DNA of 64,000 nt from Hungatella hathewayi (GTDB lineage: Bacteria; Bacillota; Clostridia; Lachnospirales; Lachnospiraceae). Of this stretch, positions 52,128 to 61,945 are shown in pieces. The DNA is taken from NCBI GenBank assembly GCA_025149285.1, contig CP102274.1:5172001-5236000 (forward strand), read 5' to 3'. Under the pieces are notes generated by a model. That model was not told the DNA's origin. It ran no database searches and saw only the letters and a program-made list of their open reading frames with translations. The translations under genes were made by a program, and so were the position numbers. The first letter of the stretch is position 1. The number at the start of each line of letters is the position of its first letter.

Positions 52128-52191
52128 CCCCATGAAACTGAAATGACCGGTGATCCGGCCGAATCCTATAAAAGAAATAAGGAGACTGACC

Positions 52192-53070
52192 ATGGACTAT
52201 TTAAAAGCGCTGGAGCGCGCCATCCTCTACATCGAACATCATCTGGGTGAAGACATCAAAGTCGAAGATGCGGCAGCCGCGGCCGGATACTCCTACTATC
52301 ACTTTACCCGGCAGTTTAACGCTCTGTTGGGAGAAAGTGTAGGCAGCTATATCAGGAAGCGGAGGATCGCCAAGGCTGCCAAGGAACTGCTCTATACGGA
52401 CAGGCGGATCCTTGATATCGCCCTGGACTGCGGTTTCGAGTCTGCGGAAAGCTTCAGCCGGGCCTTCAAAACGCTGTATCTCACCAGCCCGGCCTCCTAC
52501 CGGAAGAACCGGCTCGATTTATTCATCGGTTCCAAACCGCAGCTGGAGGGGGAACGCCTCACGCACATCACAAAGAATCTGACAGTCCATCCTGCCATCG
52601 TGGAACTGCCTGATATTATGGCCGCAGGGCTGCGCGGCAGCACCACGCTGAACGATAATGTTCTACCCGGCCTCTGGGCCGCCTTTATGGAACTGTCTCC
52701 TCAGATTCCCAACCAGCTCCCCTGCGGGAGAGGGTTCGGGATCTGCGAGGCCTGTGAAGAGGGCAATACACTCTACAATATGAACGGAGACGTCCTCTTT
52801 TCAGAGGTTGCTGCTGTCGAGGTGAGCAGCTTTAACGGCCTCCCTGATCAATTTATCCCAAAGATCATAAAAGGAGGGCGCTACGCGGTATTCACTCACA
52901 CCGGCAGTCTCTCCCTCCTTCAGGACAGCTACTCTTATATCTGGGGAACCTGGTTTCTCGGAACAAACGAGAAGCTGGATGCACGAGAAGATTTTGAATT
53001 GTACGATCAGCGTTTTTTAGGATACGACCATCCAGAGTCCCAGATCGATCTCTATATCCCCATCCGTTAG
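52192..53070 (+). CDS. AraC-family regulator with GyrI-like effector domain
   Basis: A 292-residue regulator. Residues 1-105 carry the AraC helix-turn-helix pair (DYLKALERAILYIEHHLGEDIKVEDAAAAAGYSYYHFTRQFNALLGESVGSYIRKRRIAKAAKELLYTDRRILDIALDCGFESAESFSRAFKTLYLTSPASYRK), and residues about 130-292 form the GyrI-like domain ending DLYIPIR. The ATG at 52192 follows AAGGAGA; the frame starts upstream at 52150 without support. It lies 64 bases downstream of the C45 gene on the same strand and may sense its product. It is not a close copy of the AraC gene at 49149-50093. Confidence 0.92.
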   Translation: MDYLKALERAILYIEHHLGEDIKVEDAAAAAGYSYYHFTRQFNALLGESVGSYIRKRRIAKAAKELLYTDRRILDIALDCGFESAESFSRAFKTLYLTSPASYRKNRLDLFIGSKPQLEGERLTHITKNLTVHPAIVELPDIMAAGLRGSTTLNDNVLPGLWAAFMELSPQIPNQLPCGRGFGICEACEEGNTLYNMNGDVLFSEVAAVEVSSFNGLPDQFIPKIIKGGRYAVFTHTGSLSLLQDSYSYIWGTWFLGTNEKLDAREDFELYDQRFLGYDHPESQIDLYIPIR

Positions 53071-53083
53071 GGCGCTGCACCAG

Positions 53084-54853
53084 TTACCAGCGCAGCTCAC
53101 ACAGGCCGCAGGCAGGCATGGAGAGGCGGATGAGATCCTGTATCCTGTTATCTGTCCCATTCAGTTCCATAGACTCCACTGTATTTCCACGGCAGTCCTT
53201 AACCGTGACGGTTACCGGCCTGACCGGATCCAGGATGAGGATCTGTTCCTGTGCGTGCAGGGCGTTTACGCAGCTGCAGATTTTCTTTCCTTTTGCTGGC
53301 CGGATTACCCTTCCCGCGGAATAGTGAACCAGAATCTCCTCCGTCTCATTTTCCACACTCACCTCCGGATAGAGGTTTTCCGGCTCTTTCGCACGGATCA
53401 CGGTCATCTGGAGCAGTGTTCTGTGCTGTCTCATGAAATTCAGCCAGAACCGGAGCATCTCTGCCATTCCGTCATCTATATCCGCCAGGCGGACCGATAT
53501 CTGCGGAACGCCGAACAGACAGCTTAACACCTGCATGGCGGCCTCCTCCGGCCGCTCTCCCCGGTTCCACATCAGCATATCCGAATGGACTGCGCTGTCT
53601 CCGCACAGAAGCCGCAAATCCACACAGCCAACCCGGTTAGTCACCGGGGAACACGGACAGTCCGCCACACGGAACATGTTTCCATACCGGCGCATGTTCG
53701 GCCCGATATAACGCTGCCGGAATTCAATCAGAAGACTCTCCTTTTCCCTCCGCAGCGTCTCCCTGACAGCGGTCATAAACACGTCCAGCGCCTCCTGGAT
53801 ATCCCTGTAGTCCATACCAGCCCGCCACACGGGAGTTTCCTCTCTCATATAGAACTCATCGATGAAATCCAGTTTCAGTCCATCCAAATCCCATTCCCGG
53901 ACAGCTTTTATATAGACTGCCAGTAAATACTCCCGCACCTCTTGATAACGAAGATCCAGTACCCCGGCCCTCTGCCGCTCATCGTAACAGAGCAGTTTAT
54001 CGGAGAAGCGGTCCCAGCAGCCGGTGTTCTTTCCCACAAACGGCACGGAAAACCACAGCATGTACTTTATGCCCATAGCGTGAACCCGCCGTATGTGCTC
54101 CGGAAAATCCGGAAATTTTCCCGGCTCAGGAGCCCAGTCCCCGCAGAATGCGTATCCGCGGTTATTATCCCCGGTCTGCCAGCCGTCGTCCACGATGATT
54201 GTATCAAATCCCATTTCTGCCGCTCGCGCGGCTTCCTCCTCGACAACCGATGCGTTAATATCCTGATGCCAGGAATACCAGAACGAGTACACCGGCTCTC
54301 TGGCTTCTTCCGGCACTTCCATGACAGGGGGCATCCCATCTTCCCACCACTGTCTCACCTGATTCAGCGTATCCCAGTATGGAATATTTTCCTGTGACTC
54401 CCACAGCCGGAAAGAATATCCCTCACTCATCTTCTGCGCACTCAGTACGAACTGGATTTTAACCGCCATCCGTCCATCTTCCTCGTGCACTCCGGCATTT
54501 ATATCCACTTCCTGACACAGCTCCGAAGCTGCGATCGTGTGCCTGTTCCTGCTTTCCGAATTGAAAAAACATACGACCGGGGCAGACACGGCCGTCATGG
54601 ACGCCGCCGGCAGCTCCCAGTCCGCCTTCAGCGCCCGGTCGGCGCGGCAGTTGGGATGCCACCGTCCGCAGATATCGAGAATTGGAAAGGAATAACGGAT
54701 TTCCACGGCACTCCCCTTTTCCGAAACACAATCCGACCGGAAACAAAACTCCGTGACGGCCCGTCCCTCTCCCTTTTCCATTACCGACGCGGTACAGGAA
54801 GCCGCCGCCTCTGAAAACACCTCATATTCACCGTAGTTTAAAATACGCTCCAT
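53084..54853 (-). CDS. GH36-like alpha-galactosidase/glycosidase
   Basis: A 589-residue retaining glycosidase of the clan D (GH36/GH27) type. The TIM-barrel core has DDGWQ (222-226) and the catalytic region WDLDGLKLDFIDEFY, where Asp 329 is the likely nucleophile; the acid/base should lie in the RVADCPCSPVTNR segment. It is shorter than most GH36 enzymes (around 700 residues), mainly at the N-terminal beta domain. No signal peptide is seen, so it acts on imported sugars. It is the last gene of the carbohydrate operon, after a GH31 enzyme. Confidence 0.87.
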   Translation of the reverse strand: MERILNYGEYEVFSEAAASCTASVMEKGEGRAVTEFCFRSDCVSEKGSAVEIRYSFPILDICGRWHPNCRADRALKADWELPAASMTAVSAPVVCFFNSESRNRHTIAASELCQEVDINAGVHEEDGRMAVKIQFVLSAQKMSEGYSFRLWESQENIPYWDTLNQVRQWWEDGMPPVMEVPEEAREPVYSFWYSWHQDINASVVEEEAARAAEMGFDTIIVDDGWQTGDNNRGYAFCGDWAPEPGKFPDFPEHIRRVHAMGIKYMLWFSVPFVGKNTGCWDRFSDKLLCYDERQRAGVLDLRYQEVREYLLAVYIKAVREWDLDGLKLDFIDEFYMREETPVWRAGMDYRDIQEALDVFMTAVRETLRREKESLLIEFRQRYIGPNMRRYGNMFRVADCPCSPVTNRVGCVDLRLLCGDSAVHSDMLMWNRGERPEEAAMQVLSCLFGVPQISVRLADIDDGMAEMLRFWLNFMRQHRTLLQMTVIRAKEPENLYPEVSVENETEEILVHYSAGRVIRPAKGKKICSCVNALHAQEQILILDPVRPVTVTVKDCRGNTVESMELNGTDNRIQDLIRLSMPACGLCELRW

Positions 54854-54923
54854 TTTTCTTCTCCTTTCGGTTCGCTTATTTCATATCTGTACAGAACACA
54901 TTCAGCCTGGAGACACTGGTTCC

Positions 54924-57323
54924 TCACGGAAGCGGATCAGACATAATTTCTGCCAGCGCCCCTGTCAGCGTCGTATTTTCCTCCATACTCAGAATTGTCA
55001 GCAGCGCGTCCCCTCTCTGTTTCTTAACTGCTTCGAACATTGCTTCCTTCTTATCATAAGAAATCTGTGCTCTGTTTAAAATTTCATAGGCCTGAGCCCC
55101 CCGGTTTGCAGCAGCGACCCGCATGCCGGTTTCAAAGCACACTTCTATGTTTTTTTCAGTTGGAATCTCTGAAAGCTCCAGCGTCAGAATTTTGCTTGCC
55201 TCATCATAGGACAGGGCCGCATCCGTCCGCGATCCTCCGATTATCACTGCCGGAACTGCAAATCCTGAATCTGCAAATTCCACATTGCGGAAATTCAGCT
55301 TCCATGAACGCCGTTGTGGAATTGCGCTCCGATTTCCTTCGGCGCCGCTGACTGCGAAACGGACAGAGGAGCCCCACTCCAGAACAAGACGCGTAGATAC
55401 CCATCTTTCAACCGTATCCCCGTCTGTCCTTCCGTCATCCTCCCATATAGTAAAACAGCCGTCTGTACCCGGAAATATATCGACCGCCATACAGTCCGGG
55501 TTTTCTGTACTGCCCTTCCCGTCAAGGCTTCTGGGGATGATGGCACCGGCTTTTGCAAGCACCGGCATCTGTTCCAGGGTACGGTAGAGAGTCATCTGTT
55601 TCCCACCCTGATAGATCCGTGAATTCTGGTAATCAAACCAGAGCCCCTCCGGAATCCAGGCCTTCGCTCCCGCTAAATCCGCCTCGCGATCCAGCCTCTC
55701 CGTGATGGGGATGACTAACAGCTCCGAGCCAAAATAGTATTCATTAGGAAACTCATATGCCTCCTTCTGTTCCGGCTCCTCCCAGTACAGAGGCCGAATC
55801 AGAGGACAGCCCTCTAAACTGGCCCGGCGGTTCGCCGTATGGAGATAGGGAATAAGTTCATGGCGCAGCCGCAAAAAGTCTTTCATAATCATCTCGGCCC
55901 GCTTATTGAAATTCCAGGGCTCCTTTCCGCTGAATGGATTGGAGGTACTGTGAAGCCGGTTGATTGGTGAAAATACACCGAGCTGTACCCAGCGCACTGC
56001 CAGTTCATCGTCCCTGGCCCCCATCATGTGCCCTCCGATATCATGACTCCACCAGCCATACCCCACATTGCTTGCCGAAGCCGTAAAATACGGCTGAAAC
56101 CGAAGACTTTCCCAGCTTATGATGGTGTCTCCCGAAAAACCAACCGGGTACCGGTGACTCCCAATTCCCGCATACCGGGAAAATGTAAGACCGGCCCCTC
56201 CCTTCCGCGTACTGTCCAGATAGTGGTAATGGTTCAGCATCCAGAGGGGATCCAGGCCGGGAATTCTGGTTTTCTTTCCCTGCTGCCAGTCCACCCACCA
56301 GAAATCGACGCCTTCCCCTTCCATCGGGTGATGCAGTACATCGAAATAGGCCTCCAGAAACCTCCGGTCAGTCACATCGAACTCCACCGTTTTTTCGCTG
56401 TCCGGATCGATTCCCAGCGCTTCGGCCATTCTCGGATATGCCTCCTCGTGAGCCCGCACTCCATCCGCCGGATGGACGTTTAACGTTACCTTAAGTCCCT
56501 GCTCATGGAGCCACGCCAGAAATTCAGGCGGATCAGGGAACAGCTCCTTATTCCAGGTATATCCAGTCCACCCGGAACCGTATTTCGCCGGAATATCCAC
56601 CAGATGCCAGTCCATATCGATGACTGCCACGGAAAAAGGTATCCTCTCCCGTTGAAAGCGTACCATCAGTCTCTTATATTCTTCTTCTGTATATTTATGA
56701 TATCGGCTCCACCAGTTTCCAAGAGCCCACCGCGGAAGCAGAGGCGTATTTCCACACAGCCTGTAAAAATCGCGGATACATTCCTGGTAACGGCGGCCGT
56801 ATCCGAAGAAGTAGACATCCAGTCCGTCTCCCCCGCGCGGAGTGACCCAGCCGTCCTCTGTAATGACCATGGAAGCGCTGTCATCAATCAGAGTACAGCC
56901 GTCTTTAGAAATCATTCCGTGTTCCAGCGAAATCGCGCCATCCACCTCGTCCAGAGTGCGCGCGGTTCCTCCCAGATCCTTAATCTCATCGCCCCAGCGC
57001 CATAAACGGTTTTCCCCCGTCTCCTGATTTAAAATCGTGCGAATACTTAATCCCTCTTCAGCAAATTTCCCTCCCCGGTACTTCACCTGTAAAAATTCCG
57101 TAGTAATCGTAAGGATACCATTCTCCTTTATAACATCAAATTCCGGGACCTGAAAATCCCGGTTCATTACAATCTGTGTGGCCCGGTCTTCAAAGTTCCC
57201 CTTTTCGTTGTATTCCATACGAATCAGAGAGGATGTCAATACGGTGAAACGATAGTCCGGTCCCTGTATGAAGGCACTCTCCCTGCCTGCCGGATTTCCA
57301 TATCTTTTTATATCTCTTACCAT
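54924..57323 (-). CDS. GH31-family alpha-glycosidase (alpha-glucosidase/xylosidase type)
   Basis: A 799-residue GH31 enzyme. The N-terminal beta sandwich (about 1-190) is followed by the TIM barrel with RWALGNWWSRYHKYTEEEYKRLM, DMDWHLVD, the nucleophile FWWVDWQQG (Asp 345) and the acid/base GFSGDTIISW (Asp 399). The C-terminal beta domains follow. No signal peptide is present, so it is cytoplasmic. It is downstream of the six-hairpin glycosidase gene and upstream of the GH36 gene. Together these indicate breakdown of an alpha-linked oligosaccharide such as an isoprimeverose- or melibiose-type sugar; the exact sugar is unknown. Confidence 0.93.
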   Translation of the reverse strand: MVRDIKRYGNPAGRESAFIQGPDYRFTVLTSSLIRMEYNEKGNFEDRATQIVMNRDFQVPEFDVIKENGILTITTEFLQVKYRGGKFAEEGLSIRTILNQETGENRLWRWGDEIKDLGGTARTLDEVDGAISLEHGMISKDGCTLIDDSASMVITEDGWVTPRGGDGLDVYFFGYGRRYQECIRDFYRLCGNTPLLPRWALGNWWSRYHKYTEEEYKRLMVRFQRERIPFSVAVIDMDWHLVDIPAKYGSGWTGYTWNKELFPDPPEFLAWLHEQGLKVTLNVHPADGVRAHEEAYPRMAEALGIDPDSEKTVEFDVTDRRFLEAYFDVLHHPMEGEGVDFWWVDWQQGKKTRIPGLDPLWMLNHYHYLDSTRKGGAGLTFSRYAGIGSHRYPVGFSGDTIISWESLRFQPYFTASASNVGYGWWSHDIGGHMMGARDDELAVRWVQLGVFSPINRLHSTSNPFSGKEPWNFNKRAEMIMKDFLRLRHELIPYLHTANRRASLEGCPLIRPLYWEEPEQKEAYEFPNEYYFGSELLVIPITERLDREADLAGAKAWIPEGLWFDYQNSRIYQGGKQMTLYRTLEQMPVLAKAGAIIPRSLDGKGSTENPDCMAVDIFPGTDGCFTIWEDDGRTDGDTVERWVSTRLVLEWGSSVRFAVSGAEGNRSAIPQRRSWKLNFRNVEFADSGFAVPAVIIGGSRTDAALSYDEASKILTLELSEIPTEKNIEVCFETGMRVAAANRGAQAYEILNRAQISYDKKEAMFEAVKKQRGDALLTILSMEENTTLTGALAEIMSDPLP

Positions 57324-57405
57324 GTGATCTCCTTATTTCAGAAAAGCCGTACAGACATCTGTACAGCTTTCCTTCTATCCTTTTATTATACCTGATGCAG
57401 TACTG

Positions 57406-59190
57406 CTATGATTCAGGATTGTTCCCATCGCCGCACGTATATGACCAGGTTCCATTTTCCTTGATTTTCACCAGCCGTTCCTCACCTCTCCATTTTACCA
57501 GCAGCAGCCGTTCCTGAGCAAGCAGATTTTTCACGAAAATGGTATTTTCTCCCACTTCATATTCGATAGCGTACTGTGGATTTTCAAGCCTCACTCTTCC
57601 GTCTCCGGCAAGCATCGGTTCTATCTCCAGATCGGCCTGAAGGCCAAACCGCACTCCCGCGTATCCGGCGATCAGATTCCAGATAAACACGCATGGATAT
57701 TCATAATAATGGGCCGCGCCATGCCAGTTCTTCTCACTGAGATAGTAAACGTAATTCATATCATACCGTTCCCCCATCCGGTATTCGTCTGTCCTGGCCT
57801 GACGGCAGACCGCTAACAGCTGCTGTTCCAGAATATCGCTTCTTCCCTTCTCTCTCCAGTATTCGAAATCCCAGCACCAGTATCTTCCCGCCGCACAGAG
57901 ATCATACGGTCCTCCCGAACCGATCTCTGCCTCCGTATAATCTGCAATTTGAGCGGATACAAAGCTGGGAAAACGCTGAAACTCCAGGAAGCATTCCTCC
58001 ATCAGACGGTCCACGCCGTCCTCCTGTTCCGGTTTCGTATAATGGAACAGCGAGGGAAGCTCATTAGCCAGAAGATGGATATGGTCATGGGGTACTGAGT
58101 TTCTGTCTACCCAGTCGACAAACCGGTTCTTCGAAGCATCCCAGAAACCGGCCGGAAGCGATTCCACAAGCGCCTTCCCGAGTATCTTCGATACCGTCCG
58201 GTAATGCTCCGCCTGCCGATCCCGCTTTAAGACCTCCTCCAGCTGAGCCATGAGTTCAAAGGACCTGGCCGCCAGCGCCTGAGCCATGCATTCCCGGCCA
58301 TCCTTGATCACCTGATCCTCGTAATAAACGTCGGACCACAGCCTTCCCTGACGGTCAATACAGCTCTCCACAAGAGAGAGTGATTGTTCCAGCCCCTCCA
58401 TATGATCGCCAAGCCAGGCCCGGTCTCTCACGGCTGAGTAATAAAAGAAAGCTGATTCAATAATTTCGATGTTCCCGGTTACAAGGAACATTTCCGCGTT
58501 CTCCGAATTGTCCAGGCTGTTCCGCCTGACATGATACTCTCTGGCCCCGTTCGGCTGGATGGCGCAGGGATCACGAAACGCCTGCTCCGGATCCTCCGCC
58601 ATCATCTTAAGCTGCAGCTCCATCATCCGCTTTACCACTGCCAGATCCAGTTCATCGGCCATGGCAAGGCGTCCTTTAATCTGGAACTCATGGTCTACAT
58701 CCGGGTAGGTCCCCGCGTAAGCGCCTTTCTGAAGCGTACTCACCACATAGCCGTCGCTGTCGGAATATGATTTTGCTCTCGTCCGTTCCACCACGGAGGG
58801 CAGAAGTGTTTCCCAGTAGAAATGGTAATAGGTGTCCAGGAAAATGCCTCCGTTCTCAAAGTCCAGCTCCATGGTATTGCCCATGACATCACAGCGCGGC
58901 GGGCCGTCAAATTCTTTCCATACCGGTTCAGAAAATGCGCCGCCTTCCCCCGCCGAAACAGTTACCTCCGTCTCATCTGCGCTTATGCGGATAAAAAACG
59001 CCTCGGATGCTTCTGCCTCATAAGACCGGTACTCCCCCTGCCCGTTTAAGGGCAGGATAAAGCACCGGGCAACAGGCGGAAACTCCACCGCACCGTCATA
59101 ATTATGTATCAGATACGGCTCTCCCTCTTCTCTGCTGACGCAGTAAACAATTGGTCTGATTCCGCCGTACGAAATTTTTTTCTCTGTCAT
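57406..59190 (-). CDS. Six-hairpin glycosidase-like protein
   Basis: A 594-residue protein with an N-terminal beta domain (about 1-130) and an (alpha/alpha)6-barrel-like catalytic region. Helical blocks such as LVTGNIEIIESAFFYYSAVRDRAWLGDHMEGLEQSLSLV and GGPYDLCAAGRYWCWDFEYWREKGRSDILEQQLLAV are typical of six-hairpin glycosidases. The exact GH family cannot be assigned from sequence alone; GH63/MGH1-like or amylo-1,6-glucosidase-like are candidates. No signal peptide is present. It lies between the binding-protein gene and the GH31 gene. A GAGGG ribosome site is only 3-4 bases from the ATG, which is short. Confidence 0.75.
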   Translation of the reverse strand: MTEKKISYGGIRPIVYCVSREEGEPYLIHNYDGAVEFPPVARCFILPLNGQGEYRSYEAEASEAFFIRISADETEVTVSAGEGGAFSEPVWKEFDGPPRCDVMGNTMELDFENGGIFLDTYYHFYWETLLPSVVERTRAKSYSDSDGYVVSTLQKGAYAGTYPDVDHEFQIKGRLAMADELDLAVVKRMMELQLKMMAEDPEQAFRDPCAIQPNGAREYHVRRNSLDNSENAEMFLVTGNIEIIESAFFYYSAVRDRAWLGDHMEGLEQSLSLVESCIDRQGRLWSDVYYEDQVIKDGRECMAQALAARSFELMAQLEEVLKRDRQAEHYRTVSKILGKALVESLPAGFWDASKNRFVDWVDRNSVPHDHIHLLANELPSLFHYTKPEQEDGVDRLMEECFLEFQRFPSFVSAQIADYTEAEIGSGGPYDLCAAGRYWCWDFEYWREKGRSDILEQQLLAVCRQARTDEYRMGERYDMNYVYYLSEKNWHGAAHYYEYPCVFIWNLIAGYAGVRFGLQADLEIEPMLAGDGRVRLENPQYAIEYEVGENTIFVKNLLAQERLLLVKWRGEERLVKIKENGTWSYTCGDGNNPES

Positions 59191-59205
59191 AATCCCTCTT
59201 ATTTT

Positions 59206-59232
59206 GTCTTATTCTTATTTCGTCTTATTCTT
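59206..59232. repeat. Tandem 16-bp duplication at the binding-protein gene end
   Basis: GTCTTATTCTT occurs at 59206-59216 and 59222-59232, within a 16-base period spanning the stop codon of the sugar-binding lipoprotein gene. It extends or spaces the C-terminus (ending YKNKTK). Confidence 0.75.
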
Positions 59233-60942
59233 GTATTCTTCTGTCCAGTAAGCTTCCACCTTATTCATGCCAAGCTCATCGATCTTCTGAATAAATTCCT
59301 GATAAACCGACTCGAAGTCCTCTGTAAAAATCATCTTCACAGAATACTGCTGAAGGAGGCTGAATGCTTTCTGTCTGATAATTCCCTCTTCCGATTCCGG
59401 AGACGGATCCTGAATGTCCAGTTCCGGACGGAATTCCACATACTTTCCGAACTGTTCGTTAAATTTATTCATTCTCTCATCCTGATCGTTCCACCATGGC
59501 AGATTCCACAACAGCTCATTGCAGGCAATCCAGTACTCACCCAGGCCGTTTCTGGAGGCAACGCCGCCCCAGTCCGCATTTTTATCCTTCACATACTCTT
59601 CCAGCAGAACCGGTTTCCCGTCTACCATATGCCATTGCGCGCCTGCCACCGGATCCTGATAGGTATCGCCTTCAATTCCCCATGATACATCGCTGTGTCC
59701 CTCAACAGAGGCCAGATATTCCAGGAAACGGATCGCTCTCTCAGGGTTCTTGCAGGTCTTCGGAATCACAGTCGCCAGCCAGCCGGCTCCCGTTCTGATC
59801 TGTCCGTATGTCTCGAAGGGAGGCAGAATCTCATAAGTAGTTTCCGGGTTGTCTCCAGGTACCTTCTCGCCGTCGGAGATCGTCCAGCAGTAGGAGATCA
59901 CATCGCCCTGCTCAATTTTAGCTTTTCCCACATCCTTTGTGTCAATAAAGGGATCTTTTGTCAGAATACCTTCGAGATACATCTCGTTTAAATACTTCAT
60001 CGGTTCCTTAAACTTGTCGTCACGAACCACCCACTGGATCCCCCCGTCCTTCTCTGCAAAGTCGGTGCTCAATCCCATCTGGATACCATAGTGGGAAAGC
60101 TTCGCGCTCTTTCCGAACTCATCGGCGGACATACTTCCGTCAGCGGGATAAAAGCCTATTTTATCCGGGTGGTTTTCCTTCATCTGCTTAACGGCAGCGA
60201 TAAAGTCGGCCATATTCTTAATCTCCGGACGGCCAATCTCATCATAATAGTCTTTTCTGACCGTCATGACCGGCTGGTTGGTACCCACAATCTGATCGTA
60301 CTCTCTTGCGGCCTTCTGCCATGCCTCACCCTGAATCCATGTCGTAAACTGATACGTCTTTCCATCCGCCATCTGATAATTGCTTAAGATCTCCTTTGGC
60401 AGAATTTCACGCATTTTCGGCGCATACTGATCAATCAGCTCGTCGAGTGACCACAGCATCCCCGCTTCGGCCATTTTCTTTAAAGCTGCATCATTTTTAT
60501 CCAGTGTCAGAATATCAGGCAGCTGATTGCCGGCAATCATCATATTTAACTTCTGTCCGTCGTCTACAACCGGTTTCATAAAGTTTAAATCAACACCGGT
60601 CTTGGCGGTCACACGCTCTGCCGTAGCATCATTCCAGTCCAGTGAAAACCAGGAAAAGTTGGCGTAATACCCTAATTCTATGGGCGAGGTGTCTTCCTTC
60701 CATTCCAGATCCTCAGGATCCGCCTGCCAGCCGATCCTCTCCCAGTCCATCTCAGACTGGAAATCTGACACGGCTGCCTCCGGCGCCTGTGTCTGCGGCT
60801 CTGATTCCGCCTTTTCTGTTTCCGCAGCAGTCTCCCCTGTGGTCTCCTTCACCGTACTCTGGCCGCCCCCGCAGCCTCCCAGCATACCCGCAATCATAGC
60901 GGAGCATACCATACATGATAATACACGTCTGAACTTTCTCAT
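59215..60942 (-). CDS. Carbohydrate ABC transporter substrate-binding lipoprotein, family 1
   Basis: A 575-residue binding protein of the LplA/family 1 type. It has a signal peptide with lipobox MLGGC near residue 24, a long Thr/Glu-rich linker (about 25-60), and the solute-binding fold, with NMMIAGNQLPDILTLDKNDAALKKMAEAGMLWSLDELIDQYAP as a typical block. It feeds the two downstream-encoded permeases (61037 and 61946). The missing ATPase suggests a shared MsmK-type ATPase elsewhere. The gene ends in a small tandem duplication. Confidence 0.93.
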   Translation of the reverse strand: MRKFRRVLSCMVCSAMIAGMLGGCGGGQSTVKETTGETAAETEKAESEPQTQAPEAAVSDFQSEMDWERIGWQADPEDLEWKEDTSPIELGYYANFSWFSLDWNDATAERVTAKTGVDLNFMKPVVDDGQKLNMMIAGNQLPDILTLDKNDAALKKMAEAGMLWSLDELIDQYAPKMREILPKEILSNYQMADGKTYQFTTWIQGEAWQKAAREYDQIVGTNQPVMTVRKDYYDEIGRPEIKNMADFIAAVKQMKENHPDKIGFYPADGSMSADEFGKSAKLSHYGIQMGLSTDFAEKDGGIQWVVRDDKFKEPMKYLNEMYLEGILTKDPFIDTKDVGKAKIEQGDVISYCWTISDGEKVPGDNPETTYEILPPFETYGQIRTGAGWLATVIPKTCKNPERAIRFLEYLASVEGHSDVSWGIEGDTYQDPVAGAQWHMVDGKPVLLEEYVKDKNADWGGVASRNGLGEYWIACNELLWNLPWWNDQDERMNKFNEQFGKYVEFRPELDIQDPSPESEEGIIRQKAFSLLQQYSVKMIFTEDFESVYQEFIQKIDELGMNKVEAYWTEEYKNKTK

Positions 60943-60985
60943 ATTCCCTCTCTCCTTTTTTTATTCGCAGCTCTTCAGCCGCGCA

Positions 60986-61021
60986 TCTTCTTGTTTTCGT
61001 GCTTCTTCTTGTTTTCGTGCT
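60986..61021. repeat. Tandem 18-bp duplication between transporter genes
   Basis: Two exact copies of TCTTCTTGTTTTCGTGCT at 60986-61003 and 61004-61021. They lie between the binding-protein gene and the permease gene stop, where the spacing may affect expression of the following gene. Confidence 0.9.
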
Positions 61022-61036
61022 GCTGAATGGGTACGC

Positions 61037-61930
61037 TTATTCTTTCACCGCTCCCAGCATCATTCCTTTCAGGAAGAACTTCTGAACAAACGGATAAATA
61101 ATGGTTACCGGCAGAATCGATACGATCAGCATCGCGTAACGGACCGATTCCATGGTGGTACTGCTCTCCGACGGTACTGCGATCATCTTCTGCAAAGTCT
61201 GCTGTGCCTCAGCCAGAGACATGGCACGCATCAGAACAGCCGGAAGTGTCATCAGGCTCTCATTCTGAATAAAGAATGCAGGGTGGAACCAGTCATTCCA
61301 GTGCCATACCCCTACGAACAGCGATACCGTGGCGATAACCGGCGTTGACAGCGGAATTATAATTTTAAACAGAATCGTAAAATATCCCGCTCCGTCCATC
61401 TGTGCGGACTCTTCCAGAGCCGCCGGCAGTTCCTTAAAAAACGATATAAACAGAATAATATAATAAAACTGAAAAATATTAGGCAGGATATAGACCCAGA
61501 AGGAATCCAGCAGATGCATCTCCCGGTAAAGGAGATAGGACTGCACCACTCCGGCTGAAAAGTACAGCGTTATGACACCCATAATCATATAGACCTTCCG
61601 CCCCTTTAAATGATCCTTTGACAATCCGTAAGCAGCCATCGCCATACAAAAAACAGCCAGAACCGTTCCTACAATACTCCTGAGCATTGTCATAAGGAAG
61701 GCAGGATAGATCGCCTTATTCTGGAAAACAATCTTGTAATTTTCCAGAGAGAACTTCCTGGGCCAGAAGTAAAGCGCCTGCCTGGCCGCATCCCTGCCAT
61801 CGTTAAATGAATAGATCAGACAGTAATAAACCGGATATACCGTCACAATCAGAACAAAAATACATAATACGGCGGTAACGACATTAATGATTCTGTCCTC
61901 TCTTGATCTTCCTAATTTCATACGCAGCAT
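61037..61930 (-). CDS. Carbohydrate ABC transporter permease (LplC/YtcP-like)
   Basis: A 297-residue permease with six membrane segments. It starts MLRMKLGRSREDRIINVVTAVLCIFVLIVTVYPVYYCLIYSFNDG, the LplC/YtcP pattern, and has the EAA loop region LPAALEESAQMDGAGYFTILFKIIIPLSTPVIATVSL (EESAQMDGAG). GGAGGG lies seven bases before the ATG. It forms one half of the sugar importer. No ATPase gene is in the window. Confidence 0.93.
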   Translation of the reverse strand: MLRMKLGRSREDRIINVVTAVLCIFVLIVTVYPVYYCLIYSFNDGRDAARQALYFWPRKFSLENYKIVFQNKAIYPAFLMTMLRSIVGTVLAVFCMAMAAYGLSKDHLKGRKVYMIMGVITLYFSAGVVQSYLLYREMHLLDSFWVYILPNIFQFYYIILFISFFKELPAALEESAQMDGAGYFTILFKIIIPLSTPVIATVSLFVGVWHWNDWFHPAFFIQNESLMTLPAVLMRAMSLAEAQQTLQKMIAVPSESSTTMESVRYAMLIVSILPVTIIYPFVQKFFLKGMMLGAVKE

Positions 61931-61945
61931 ATCATCACCCTCCCG

